A DNA stretch of 64,000 bases from contig JAIQDT010006498.1 of the NCBI GenBank assembly GCA_021521415.1, forward strand, positions 102,509 to 166,508, written 5' to 3'. Made by a program: the position numbers and the translations under genes. Positions 47,305 through 58,851 of the stretch are shown piece after piece. Below the pieces are notes generated by a model. The model saw nothing but the letters and a program-made list of their open reading frames with translations. It did not search any database and was not told the DNA's origin. The DNA is from Bidens hawaiensis. Lineage: Eukaryota; Streptophyta; Magnoliopsida; Asterales; Asteraceae. The first letter of the stretch is position 1; each line of letters starts with the position of its first letter.

Positions 47305-48000
47305 AGCCATAGCGAGATAATGGTAGTTGTAGTCTGTTCATGTATTAAATGATGAATTTGATCGGTTTAGGAAATTTTAAAACTGTAGTGAAAGGTATGG
47401 TTTATGGTTTAGAATCAAAACCGACCAGACCAAACCTAACTGGACCTTAAGTTTTTAGAATACATACTTTCTTAGAAATTTTTGATGAGTTTATGCGATA
47501 TATATATATATAAATTTACTGATTACTAATTATTGAAAAAGTATTATCAACTTGGTAATTTGTTAAAACTTTACAATATGTTAAAGTCAAAAATGTTAAG
47601 TGTTAGAATGTGATACATCATACATGTTTATTCAAATTTGACATTATAGAGTTGTTTGGAATTAGATTTAAAAGTGTTTATTATGGACTAGTGTTCATTT
47701 TAAAACACATCTGTGCAAGCAATAGTTGTTTTTGTTGACCAGCTCTTTATATATACTATGTTTCAAAACTATGTTTTTCATTATTTATATATTTTGATCA
47801 GCCGTTTGGATTTTTACTTGTTAACATAATCCACTTGCTATAGTTATATTTGTTGAAATACATGCTTATAGTTCTAATAATTCAATAAACATAATAATAA
47901 TTATATATATACAATTTGCAACATTCTGTTGCATCAGAGATTGTACACTGTTGTTTGAGTTGTACACTTTGCATTATAACTTGAACTTTTGTTTTATCGT
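47305..48000. other. AT-rich non-coding DNA downstream of LFG copy B
   Basis: Nothing recognised beyond short AT runs such as that at 47496-47512. Confidence 0.5.
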
Positions 48001-49464
48001 TGATGTCTCTTTACTTGCTGTTTCCCGTTTTCTCTGCCCAAACGGTTGGCTCCGGTCACCACTGCTCACGACGTAGATTTGTGAACACTAGGCGATGGTG
48101 GTGGCCTGGTCTCCGGCTTCCAAGGTTCTTGGCCGCGACGGTTGCGATTTACAGAAGCGAGCGTGGCATTTGTCGCCAACTGTAAAATCTCGGTCGAATT
48201 ATTTGTTTGCGTTGACGGTGGCTTTCACGATGGCCTTGGAAGCCGCTTGACGGTTGACCACTTCTGGCATCAGCTTAAGGTAATATTTAATTAATTATCT
48301 GCTTATTTGTGCCATAAGAATCGTTGTTTGTTGGAGTTGTACCTTCTGATTTAACTGATATTCATTTTCCCATTTGTGGTTGGTGATTTTTGTTTTTGTC
48401 AATAGCTGATTTCAGTTTCAGTTAGGTTTTTTGCTTGATAGATATTCTTTTCTGGTCAAATGGCCTTTTGATTTGGGATTATTCATCAACCAAAAACAAA
48501 CATGTTTCCTTTTGATTATTGACAATTGTTTGCATACTATCACAAATCACAAAATGCCTTTTATCAAGTGAAAGTTGAAAACAATTTGATGTAAACAAAA
48601 TAATGAAATTCCATTATCAAAATCATTGTGTGCAATTCTTTTATATAAAGTTATATTTCATTATTAATACTTTTGAGCTTCAGTAGATGTAGTACCAATG
48701 TGACTGCACTTGCACCTTTTTGAAACAATTATAGCATTTCGCTGCATCATATGTTCATTGTGGAATTTATAATACTGAAATCAATTATGTATATTGTAAG
48801 TCACAAAGTTTTATAAGTTTCCATAAACAATAGAAAATTATCTAGGACTCCCTTTTGGTGTTAGGATTCATGACCATTACACTTTAGTTATTAATCCGAG
48901 TTTTATTATTATTTTTTGACAGATTCATAGGATAATGGTTGCCGCAATGACATTCAATTAGTTCTATAGAGTGAAACAAAATTGTTTGGATCCGTATGTT
49001 CGAGCGGCAATTCGGTTGTCGCTATGAAAGGAACACCACTACAGTAAAAGGAACACTACTACATTACAATTCGGTTACAACCATGTTACCGACCTGAGCC
49101 CCCGGTTGACAATTTTATACGCCTCTCTTTTCGTTGTAGCTTCTTAGCGTTTAGTTTTTTTATTACATTACGAGATCCGTATGTGGTTGTGATGATGATC
49201 CACACTTCGGTGTGGCGGCTTATATTTCAACCATGGTGTTGACCTGAGCCTATCGTGATTACACCTGGTAAGATTCCTTCTATGGTTGTGATGATACTTC
49301 AGTTTTGCCGTAGCAACGTGCATCGCAACCATGATGCCGTATTGAGCCTTGGGTTGACAATTATATTTTAAAATTATTACGGGCCAGCAGCAACGGGTTT
49401 GGGTCCGATACTATGGTTTTTTTTAACATTCACCCGCTGTAACGCGCGGAGTCGAATATTCTAG
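48001..49464 (+). mobile_element. Helitron-like region with candidate 3' terminus
   Basis: The sequence at 49430-49464 reads cacccgctgtaacgcgcgg followed 11 bases later by CTAGT. That is the plant Helitron 3' signature: a short GC-rich hairpin just before CTRRT. Upstream, three diverged copies of a caaccatg ... ctgagcc ... ggttgac motif lie near 49078, 49230 and 49326. The 5' TC end was not found, so the left limit is arbitrary and no helicase is seen. If real, this is a non-autonomous Helitron. Confidence 0.4.
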
Positions 49465-49831
49465 TTCAATAACATAATCCATGGGCTTGGGGGGCTTGGG
49501 GGCTTGGAGCTTAATGAAGCGTTTGGGCATGTAGCAGTTCTCAAGTAACAGTTTGGGCCTCTCAAGGTCTGGCCAATGAGATTCAATTATATGACAAACT
49601 AAGACTAGGGATTTTCGGCTACCACGTATATAGTATATGTTTTCTAGTTTTTTTTTTGGTTCGATATATTTTCTAGGGTTTCATCCATATGATTTAAGAA
49701 TGTTCATAAGATTCATCATATTGAGATTTGTTAGTCGTGCCTTATGGTGTTTATCGCAATAACAGTTGAACAAATCTAGCTTCTTGACAATGTCTATATA
49801 TATATATATATATTCATCTTCACCGTATTTA
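49465..49831. other. Non-coding spacer
   Basis: Includes a short (TA)n run at about 49796-49812. No gene or element end is recognised. Confidence 0.5.
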
Positions 49832-51355
49832 CAGGGGCGAACATACCACAAGGCCAGCCGTAGCCTCCCCTAAGGCTCAAATTTTTACGGGTAGTGTAAA
49901 AAAAAATTGACCGATTTTCGTGTTTCGTTACGGCTGGAAAAAATTACGTTACCGCTAAGATTTTAAGTCCAACCAATATATGTTTTAAACCCAATCAAAA
50001 ACCAAAGCCCAAACAAAAAAACCCATTAACCAAACCCAACCCAACCCAACAAATCCCATTAATGGATTAAAAGCTTTGATTTTAAGAGATAATCCATCAA
50101 CAAATTACATACATTGTTTGCTCATCAACTTCAGTTAGTGATTGTGACTGTTGCAAAAAAACATACAGGTGTTAAAGAATTTTATGAATCTCTTGGCATG
50201 GTTGTTATTACGGTTGGTGCTTCTTGCAAAAGAAAAGATATGATGTTGGAGTTAAAAAGTGAGATGGTGAAAAATGAAATTTTTCGTGGTTAGATTTAAA
50301 CATGAAAAGGATTAAATCAAGAGTTTTCCCTTGCACGAGCCGGAGACACGCGATGGGGTTCTCATCATAGAACAATAACAAGTTTGTTAAAATTATTCCC
50401 GGAAGTTGTTGAGGTGCTTCAATTTATTAAATTAGATGGAGATAGTGTGAAACAAAAATCTAATGCGAAAAGCATTCTATCATATTTTAAGACTCTTGAA
50501 TTTGTGTTTTATATACACTTGTTGGACGAAATTTTAGGCCTCGCAAATGCTTTATCAAAACATCTTCAAAAAAAAGTCAAGATTTGTTGGAAGCGTCTAA
50601 GTTGATAAGAGGGACAAATCGAGCGTTGAATAATCTAAGACAAACTAGATTTGACAAGATGTTGGCAAAAGTTACATCTTTTGTGAAAAAAACAAGATTA
50701 AGATGTTAGATATGGAGGAAAGTTATGGTAATCAAAGAAACCGGAAGTATGTCATTACTAATCGACATCATTTTGAGGTTGAAGTTTTTAACACGGTCTT
50801 GGATATGCAAATTCAAGAACATGGAAATAGATTTAGTGAGGTTTCAACTACTTTGTTAGAAATAATATGTCGGGTTTAAATCCTTGTGATTCGTTTTCCA
50901 AGTTTGACATATCTAAGATAGTGGCTTTTTCAGAGATGTATCCGAATGATTTTACAAACGAAGAAAGAGGGTGTATTCCGGGTGATCTTACGACCTTTTA
51001 TTACACTTTAAAGGAAGATGATAAATTTGCAAAACTGGGTGGAATGGGTGATCTTGCTCGTGTAATGGTTTAAACTGGAAAACACACAACTTTTCATTTG
51101 GTTTATCGAATATTGAAGTTAGCATTGGTTTTACCGGTTGCAACTGCAACCATTGAAAGATGTTTCTCTAAAATGAAGCTTATCAAGACGGATTTGCGCA
51201 ATTGAATGGGTAGTGAGTATTTGAACAATGCTTTAGTTTGTGCGGTCGAAAGAAAAACGTTTAATAAAGTAAATGAAGAAGATGTAATGGCTCGGTTTCA
51301 AGCTATCAAAAACCGAAGAGGAGATATTTACAGCTCAACCTAGATCCGTCACTGT
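49832..51355 (+). pseudogene. hAT-superfamily (ZMYM1/TTF-type) transposase relic
   Basis: Translated in pieces, the region matches the hAT-like transposases often annotated as zinc finger MYM-type protein 1. It has SLVIVTVAKKHTGVKEFYES and VGASCKRKD (about 50120-50250), SLARAGDTRWGSHHRTI (about 50330) and, near the end, the dimerisation block TATIERCFSKMKLIKTDL (about 51150). Stops and frameshifts occur throughout, for example near 50300, 50600 and 51200. The left edge CAGGGGCGAAC and the right edge TAGATCCGTCACTG could be imperfect hAT terminal repeats. No 8-bp target duplication was found, so the limits are approximate. Confidence 0.75.
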
Positions 51356-51911
51356 TGATTCGTTAATTAACCTGGTTAGTTTAAATTTATTTATTGTCGT
51401 GTTCTTTATATTTGTTTCGTTAACATTGTATTAACTATGGGGAAAAAAAATTTTGAGCGCTACGGCTCAGTTTCGAGTCTAGATCCGCTACGTATTTATA
51501 TAATATTATATTTATGTTCATACATGTATTCTACTTGTTCAACAAGTCTAAACTTTGAAACCGAATCAGAACCCAACCGTTCATACGGACCAAATTGGTA
51601 TGAATTATGCAACAATTTGGTTCCGTCTAAACCATAACCGTCGATTTAATTCACATTTTGATCCAAAACCATCAACGTAGTTTGTGAACGGGTCCAGCTC
51701 ATGCCGGCCCCCTTTTTTGCACGACATAATGTCGTTGCTGCCTTTATTATCATCTGATAAGTTTATCCGCCTTTGTCTCTATTCTTTGCCATGTGACTAA
51801 TGTTGATTTTTATATCGTTTTTTTTTGTCTTTTTATTACCACATGATTTCAATGTTTATTTCTTTTATCATTAAACTTTTTCTTTTCTTGTTTCTAACTT
51901 GTATGACTAAT
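51356..51911. other. Non-coding DNA between the hAT relic and the SINE
   Basis: No feature is recognised in this stretch. Confidence 0.5.
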
Positions 51912-51924
51912 AAGAACCTTGAAC

Positions 51925-52277
51925 GCCACACCCTTGTGGTGTGGTGGTAAGCATTACAAGTAGCAAAAATGATGGAAATTTTAAAAATCAGCTGTATAAA
52001 TAAACAAATAAGAAATTTTAAAGGGTGATATGAGTAACTTAATGAAGTAAGACTGGGATCCTTGTGATCTCTCGTTTGATCCTGAGGGCGTCCGGGTTTT
52101 ATTATCAGTGTGCCTTCGGGTGGGAGGTTTTCCTCGAAACTGGAATTAATTTGGAGGCGCTTAAGGGCTTTGTACGCCTGGGTTAAGCCAGCTGGCGATG
52201 CGACGGTGACCTTTTGCCATTGGGTCACCCCGTACGAAATATATGTGTTTGTTGGCCGTTAAAAAAATAATAATAAA
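51925..52277 (+). mobile_element. Probable SINE
   Basis: The body starts gccacacccttgtggtgtgg with a box-A-like ggtggtaagc, has a box-B-like cgtttgatcctga near 52073, and ends in an A-rich tail (ttaaaaaaataataataaaa). It is flanked by 13-bp near-repeats, aagaaccttgaac at 51912-51924 and aagagccttcaac at 52278-52290 (two mismatches). A perfect aaccttgaac also recurs at 52288. The box A to box B distance is longer than in a tRNA, so the head may be rearranged. The sequence resembles SINE-like repeats I associate with Asteraceae. Confidence 0.55.
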
Positions 52278-52290
52278 AAGAGCCTTCAAC

Positions 52291-52720
52291 CTTGAACCTT
52301 CTTGTTTCTTCCATTACGGTTTTCAAATACAAAGAGTGATTTTTTGAAGAACTTACTTAACTTAAAATAATAAATCATCTATTTCCATGTTAAAATGACT
52401 TGCCATTTGAACTATAACTAAGAGATTAACCGATAAAACCGACCTATTAATTATTTAGCATTAATCGACTAATCGTTAATCAGTCTAAGTCCCTTACTCA
52501 AATTACTAGACGTATAGGCGATTATATGTTTGTAAGGTTGTGTTTGTTTTTACTTATAAGGTCTGCAATGAGCCTATGTCTGCGGGCGCGCAGACATAAG
52601 CTCTTGAAGACTGTTTGTTTAAAAAAAAGATCTGAAAACTACTTTTATTGTCTTAAAAAATAAGCTTTTTTCATCATCTTCACACATCTTCACACTTCTT
52701 AACATCATACCAAGTACCAA
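52291..52720. other. Non-coding AT-rich DNA
   Basis: Nothing recognised. Confidence 0.45.
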
Positions 52721-52722
52721 CA

Positions 52723-53185
52723 CCCAATGTCCACCACCACCACCACCCATCGTCCGCCACCACCATCCACCGTCTGCTGCCACCACCACCACCCACCACC
52801 ACCTTTCGCCGCCACCACCACCGTCCACAACCACCACCACCCACCACCACCGTCTACCACCACCACCACCCACCGTCTGCCGCCACTACCACCCACCACC
52901 ACCACCCACCGTCCGCCACCACCACCGTCAACCACTCACCACCGTTAACCACCCATCACCACCACCACCCCCGTCAGCCACAACTACCGTCCACTACCAC
53001 CACCCACCGTTCGTCGCCACCACCACCCGCCACCACTATCCACCACCACCCGCCACCGCCACCACCACCATAGTCCACCACCACCCATTGTCGGCCACCA
53101 TCACCTTCCACCACCACAACCGTCCATCACCACCACCCACCTTTCACCGCCTACCACAATCGTCTACCACCACCCACTTCCATAG
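52723..53185. repeat. CCA-rich minisatellite-like tract
   Basis: About 460 bp of irregular (CCACCACCACC)n with recurrent ccaccgtc spacers. It creates long open frames on both strands (Pro/His-rich or Gly/Trp-rich), but these are low complexity and not genes. Confidence 0.93.
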
Positions 53186-54276
53186 TTCGTACACCACTAC
53201 CAATTATTTTAGCAGTCTACAAACGTTAAATGACTTTATCTACTGTAATATATATGATAGGTAACTAATTTTCAGCTTATGCAGACGATTTCCAGTTTAT
53301 AAAACAAACAATATTATATTTTCAGATTGCAGAACTTCAGACCACATCTTCAGTTGTAGACATTAAATCAGATGAAATCAGATTGCAGACATATTTTGTC
53401 TTCAAAAATAAACATCACCTAAGACATTACCTTCTCACATGCATATATAAACTTTGTTACATTTCTCTTACAGACACATTTTTACCCAAACATTACCATA
53501 CTTGTCAATTGTCATTCCACATGCAAATGAGTGCATTGGAGAGAGTATTATACACCCATTTCATGTAGACTGTATCCATCTATTCTCATGTCACATGAGT
53601 AATACATTTTTTAAAACATTAAATATTAAGTTTTTCACACAAGTGAATATTTGTTTACATGTAAGGTTAAAGCATTAAAAATTGAGTTTTTCACACAAAA
53701 GTGAATATTTGTTTACATGTAAGGTTCATACTTTACTAATTTTTCCTTACATAACACTTAATTGTCAATGACCTCTATCAAAAGCGGTTGAGGTAATATA
53801 TTAAAGAGTCCGACATTAATATAAAAAAAGAGAGGTATTGAATTAAAGTCCTACATGTAATAAAAAAATTAAATAATAAATAAGGGGTTTATGTTTAAAA
53901 ATATCTGAATATGCATACGAATTATTGGATTTAGATTCGGATAGTGCTTTTGAAAATTTTGGGAACTTTTAGATATCATAATTATCCGAAATATATTTTT
54001 AATTATTAAATAATAAATATTATTTATAAATTTAAGATAATTTTCGGATATTTCACATAACTTTCGAATATCTTGAATAACCGAAATGCTCGAATCCAAA
54101 ACTCAGAATATCCAATTTTGAACAGTTCTACCTCATTCAGTGAAACAAAGATGATCAAATGGGTAAATGGCTATGTCAATTATCCAAATCACCATTTAAG
54201 CATTCTTAACCTATCCCATCATCTCTATAATTACACAAAAAATACTACATTTATCTCTCTTGTTCAATTAAATAAT
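53186..54276. other. AT-rich non-coding DNA
   Basis: Contains a short direct repeat: tttttcacacaa.agtgaatatttgtttacatgtaaggtt occurs near 53630 and again near 53690. No gene is seen. Confidence 0.5.
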
Positions 54277-54281
54277 ATTTT

Positions 54282-55351
54282 TGTTGGGATAAGAATATGA
54301 CAAAGGAAGATTGAAATAATCTCAACCTTCTCAGAAAATGGCTAAGTATGGAAACCGAGCAAACTTAGGCCTTCGAGCAAGCCTAAACTTATTCAAGCAA
54401 GGTATTTTGCTTTACGAGCAAGGTTATCTTCTTGAAGTCTTCTAAGTGTTATTTCGAGCAAACTACACTTCATTAAGCAAGGTTGTTCTTCAAGACAATC
54501 ATGATTGGGTTCAGAGCAAACCCTTGACTAAACCAAGCTAAAACCAAGTATTAAGGTGGGTCGAGCAAGGTTTGTTAATAAACAGTGGTCCAAGCAAACT
54601 TGAAGGAAGTTATGAAGAAATTACTCTAAGGATTTCTAACGAGCAAAGTTCAACCTTGAGCAAGCTACAGTGTCACTAGCACACTTGAACTTGTTCAAAT
54701 AAGTTAAGTAACAAAATGTTGAAGGGATCCATGAAAAACAAGTTTGCTCGTAGGATATATATCGAGCTAAGTTTGATATTATCATGAAGATTGAAGTCTG
54801 CTTGAAAAGTGAACCTTACTCGGAGAACTGTTCCAAGCACACTTAATGGTTACCAGGTCTGTCAACAGGGACTAAAGATTACAAGCTTACTCGAATACCT
54901 GTTTACACTTGTATTATTTTGTAATACGTTTTAATATGTTAAGAGTCAATCATTAGGGTTTCTAGAAGGTGTCAGTGCATGCCTATTTAAGGAAACTTTA
55001 GGGCACGCCTATGACAACTGACATATAGCGAATATTGTGATTTGACGGTTGTCTCTTTCCTAAAAAGAATATATTTGTACGGAAAAGCTGCCACAAATAC
55101 AAACATACCACCTAGAAACCCTAATCGATTTTCATTGTATCCTTCACAATATAAGTGGAAATCTTTTGAGTTACTTTGTGTATTTGTTACACTTCTGTCT
55201 GTTAAGCAACAATTTGAGTATTATTGATTCCGCCTTTAATATTCATTGATTCTTCACAAAAGCAAAATTTCATAACCGTCTTGTCAACACGTTTGTGTTG
55301 GTTACGAGATTGATTATTGTGTACTTAAGTGAGTGAATCGGGGACCAGACA
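54282..55351 (+). mobile_element. Probable Copia-type solo LTR with 5-bp TSD
   Basis: The 1,070-bp segment begins TGTTGGGATAAGAATATGAC and ends GGGGACCAGACA, with ATTTT on both sides (54277-54281 and 55352-55356). The TSD is AT-only, so it carries limited weight. The start is typical of plant Copia LTRs. It contains an array of (G/C)(A/G)AGCAA motifs at 54345-54880. No internal region is adjacent. Confidence 0.6.
54345..54880 (+). repeat. Array of cgagcaa / caagcaagg motifs
   Basis: Roughly 17 copies of a GAGCAA or AAGCAA core, often followed by aactt or ggtt, recur every 20-40 bp within the Copia-like LTR. Linkers vary and the core is kept. Confidence 0.75.
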
Positions 55352-55454
55352 ATTTTTTATATATTTATCATTACAGTTTTTACTCTTCTCTACTCACAAT
55401 CAATTCAACAAATATTAAAAAATAAATAGAGGCAAACTTTGTTTCCCCAAATTT

Positions 55455-56085
55455 AGAGCATCCATAATGGTGGATGAGTAAAATGAAATTAAATGTGTCA
55501 CATCAGATTTCTACTTATTCACTTTCGAACACTAAAAACTCTTATTTCTCCTCCAATACTACATCCACTTTTAAACACCCATATATTCTACATAATCACA
55601 TACTTCTATATTTTCTTTTTATAAACTAAAAATACTTTTATAGGTATCTTATTTATTATTTCATATTATTTAAAAATAAAACAAGTTCTGGTAAATAGAT
55701 TTAAAATAAAAATCATATAAATTTTATAAATAAAAATTTAAAATTGTATAAACAATAAATAAAACAACCACATGCAAACACGTTAAAAAAAGTATTACTT
55801 TTTTTCCAAATGAAATAAACAATAATGTGTTTTTATTAATAATTTTTATAAGTAAAAACAAAGAAAAAGAAACTATTTTCGAATTCAAAAAGAAAAATAA
55901 TTAAAGAGGAGGGTTGAAATTGGTTTCAAAATTAAACGAAAATTAATTACATTGGGTCTAATATTTACTTACATTCAGTTTTGTTGATATGTTTTAAACT
56001 GAACATCACCTCCAATGTGTATTTATTCAGTTCATAATTCTGAATGTTGTCACCTTAGAACTGAGCAATCCATTGGAGTTGCTCT
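55455..56085. mobile_element. Possible hAT-type MITE
   Basis: The left edge agagcatccataatggtgg and the right edge ccattggagttgctct form imperfect inverted repeats of the common plant AGAGCA-CTCCAATGG type. The interior is AT-rich and non-coding. No clear target duplication was found. Confidence 0.45.
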
Positions 56086-56484
56086 TACAATAAATCACTC
56101 TCCTATCTATAATTTACACTCACAACCATTCAAAACCTCACCCTATAATTTACAAACTTGTTAATCTTAGGCCACCCGTAGTGGACATAAATTTGGGGAG
56201 AGTTTGGGCAAAGTGGTCGAGCACACCCCCCCCCCCGGCGAAACGTGGGGCGATAGGGGGGGCGACTATTTGTCGCTAGCTGCTTTGTGTAAATAATAAT
56301 AAAAAATTAAAGTGACGTTGAACGGTCACTTGTTTAAAAAAAATTAATTAAAAAACTTAATATAAATACAAAACCAATTCAACCATTTTCACCATATCAT
56401 ACACAAATTCAAATATAAATATCAAACTAATTCAACCATTTTCATCATTTCATACTTCGTCACATTTTCATTTCATACTATCTC

Positions 56485-56596
56485 AAAATGGACCCCCGGA
56501 TTTTCTGAACTCTTCCGAAATTTGGGATCAAGTAATTAAGGAGAGTCAGAGAATTTGTCAAATGCAACAACGAGCTTTGGAGGAGACAGAAGACGT
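56485..56596 (+). pseudogene. Harbinger transposase N-terminal fragment
   Basis: Starts ATGGACCCCCGG. The following region is frameshifted, but its codons are of the Glu/Gln-rich N-terminal type of Harbinger transposases. It ends at the AGACG target duplication of the solo LTR. Confidence 0.5.
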
Positions 56597-57099
56597 GTCA
56601 CACCCGGCCCTGAGCGGCGGAAACAGCCGGGCGCGCGCGAGTGGGGATTGATACTTAAGCACGGGCCATTGCAAACATTCAAGATAAGATTTTCATTGCG
56701 CATGAAATGTTTGATACAAATACATTACAATGTTTAAAGATTACATAAAATCATCCAAGTATAAAAACTGTTGAAGATTTCCACGCCATATCCCCTTGCG
56801 CGGCGAGAGCAACCACGCGCATTGAAGGGATAGAACTAAAATCTTCCAAAAAAGCTAGTTTTAGATGTTCAGCGTGAGGTGCTCTAAGTGTGACTTCATG
56901 CGCTACCTAGTTATCTCCTGAAAGACACGTAAAACATTTGAATCAGTATAAACTGAGTGAGTCCACAAGTTTTAGTAACTTGATAAATCGTATTGCATCA
57001 TAATCTTGATAAAAATCATTCTGAAAACATAATTCTGATAGCATCATTAAAACACATACTTGGTAAAACATAGATCTATCAACATATTCTGATAAAATC

Positions 57100-57430
57100 G
57101 TTCCGCGGTTTACGAGCGAACATTTCTGGGAACTGTGCTCGTCTGTGTAAGTGGCGCTGCCACTACGAGCTAAAATAATGTAATACCGTCCCGCGGGTTA
57201 CGCGCGGACACTTCTGGAAAACTGTGCTCGTCTGTGTAAGTGGCGCTGCCACTACGAGCGAATAATACTGTAATACCGTCCCGCGGGTTACGCGCGGACG
57301 TTGTGCCGGAAAACAAGGCGCTCGTCTGCGTAAGAGGAGCGACCTCTACGAGCGGGCTCAAACCCATAGTACTGCCCCATGACCATACTAGGCACTCGTC
57401 TGTGTAAGGGGTGCGACCCCTACGAGTGGG
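57100..57430 (+). repeat. About 90-bp tandem repeat with four covarying hairpins
   Basis: Units beginning taccgtcccgcgggttacg lie at 57184 and 57274, preceded by a diverged unit near 57105 and followed by a partial one. Each carries a nested hairpin: 57137-57170, 57226-57259, 57320-57353 and 57393-57428. The form is an outer stem (GCTCGT/ACGAGC), a 7-nt bulge (ctgtgta or ctgcgta) and an inner stem closing a short loop. Inner stems are AGTGGC/GCCACT (twice), AGAGG/CCTCT and AGGGGT/ACCCCT. The last outer stem is CACTCGT/ACGAGTG. Sequence differs while pairing is kept. Confidence 0.9.
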
Positions 57431-58605
57431 CGGATCAAACCAGCAGTCCCTACCCTTAGAGTTCCAATGGTAAAGTGATCACTTACTCGAGTTCTAGCGC
57501 ACATACATCGAAAACCTTAGATAACCGTTTGCATTGCTCATCATGAAACATAACTTAAACACATAATCGCTTGCATAGCTTGTAAGTATACCATGATAAA
57601 ACATTATTTAAGTACGTGTCCCTCGCCCCGAAAGCAGTTTAAAAACAGTGAAAACAGTGAAAATAGGGGCTATGAGACTCACCTGTGGTTCTTGTTAAGG
57701 GATTTAGTCGAGATTCGGGTTTTCTTGGTGTTGGTCTTTGAATTTGAAGGTCTAGAATACGATGAAATAGCAAGAAGTATATAAGAAATAGGAGAATATA
57801 AGGTTTGGAAAGTAGATCTCAAGTTTATAACCTTGGCTTACCTAGTAACTGGAACGGAATCGAAAATAACGGATGCTCGGGAGATGATTAGTGCAAGTTT
57901 GCAGTTCTTTGAAGTGTGTTTTGAGTGATAATTTAGGTTACATATTTATAAGCAAACTCAAGGGAACACAATCCCTTGCTTTAGAGGATTGTAATCTTTT
58001 CATATCTAGGTGTAATGATGATAAAGTATGGAAATTATTATTGTTTATTTAAAAGTGGAGGAGTGGATAAAAGATCTTTATTTGATTTGGACAGGACATG
58101 CAGGTCTGGGGTTGGTGAGAATAGGGTGGCTGACAGTTGACTTTTCATGTTACAGTGTGCTTTTTCAGGTACTTTTGTCAGTGTACAGTAAAAAAAGTGG
58201 AAAATCTCTGAAACACGCTACTGTTTCCTTTTGGGCGGGAGTAATCTCCTTACGTCTGGAGAATAGACTAAGTGTTCTGTGCGCATCACTTTGTGCGTAT
58301 AGCTTTCTGCGTGAAGGACATTTCTTTGCTGCGGGTAGGCACGTAACCTTCTCGCAGTTAGGGACATTGAGTTTCATTTGTAGATTCTCCAGGTGGTCTT
58401 GGTATTTCAACATAGTGATCAGTTATGTTGAAGTCAATTCCATCTTGGAGCTTCAGACAAACTAGCTCTCAATGTTCCCGCCATGCGGGGAGGTTAGTTC
58501 CCTTCCGCACGCGCATAAACGATTTAGGATGCACCCGCCTTAGCATCATGCGGGATGGTCAACCCATAGACAACATAACGTTTAGTTACATGAAAACATA
58601 AAGCC

Positions 58606-58800
58606 AAAACATTCGCGCATGGCGCATATAACATATGCCCACGCTGGTTCTTAACATGGCGCGCTCGCGCAGGGCGCACATAACAAATGCACGCGCTGAC
58701 TATCATGGCGCGCTCGCGCAGGGCGCACATAACAAATGCACGCGCTGACTAACATGGCGCGCTCGCGCAGGGCGCATATAACATAATTACCTAATATTTA
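58606..58800 (+). repeat. 49-bp GC-rich tandem repeat in the solo LTR
   Basis: Units starting catggcgcgctcgcgcaggg lie at 58655, 58704 and 58753, exactly 49 bp apart, with a diverged unit near 58606. Each includes cgcgctgacta and acataacaaatgc. It is CpG-dense in an AT-rich setting. Confidence 0.93.
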
Positions 58801-58851
58801 GGTTGATTACTTGGTTTAAGGGATTGGGAGTTTACCGGGTGTCACAAGACG

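Larger units (their letters stand above)
56597..58846 (-). mobile_element. Solo LTR (2,250 bp) with perfect 5-bp TSD
   Basis: TGTCACACCCGG ... CCGGGTGTCACA form 12-bp perfect terminal inverted repeats. They are flanked by AGACG at 56592-56596 and 58847-58851. No internal region is present, so this is a solo LTR. Its orientation is uncertain; minus is suggested by a tataaatatgt-like sequence on that strand near 57940. It carries a 90-bp repeat array with hairpins (57100-57430) and a GC-rich 49-bp tandem repeat (58606-58800). Confidence 0.92.

Noticed and set aside
52619..52948. Long open frames on both strands over the CCA tract
   Set aside because: Low-complexity triplet repeats stay open in several frames; no domain or codon signal.
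57100..57430. CRISPR-like array
   Set aside because: Repeats are about 90 bp with internal hairpins and no spacers, inside a plant LTR.
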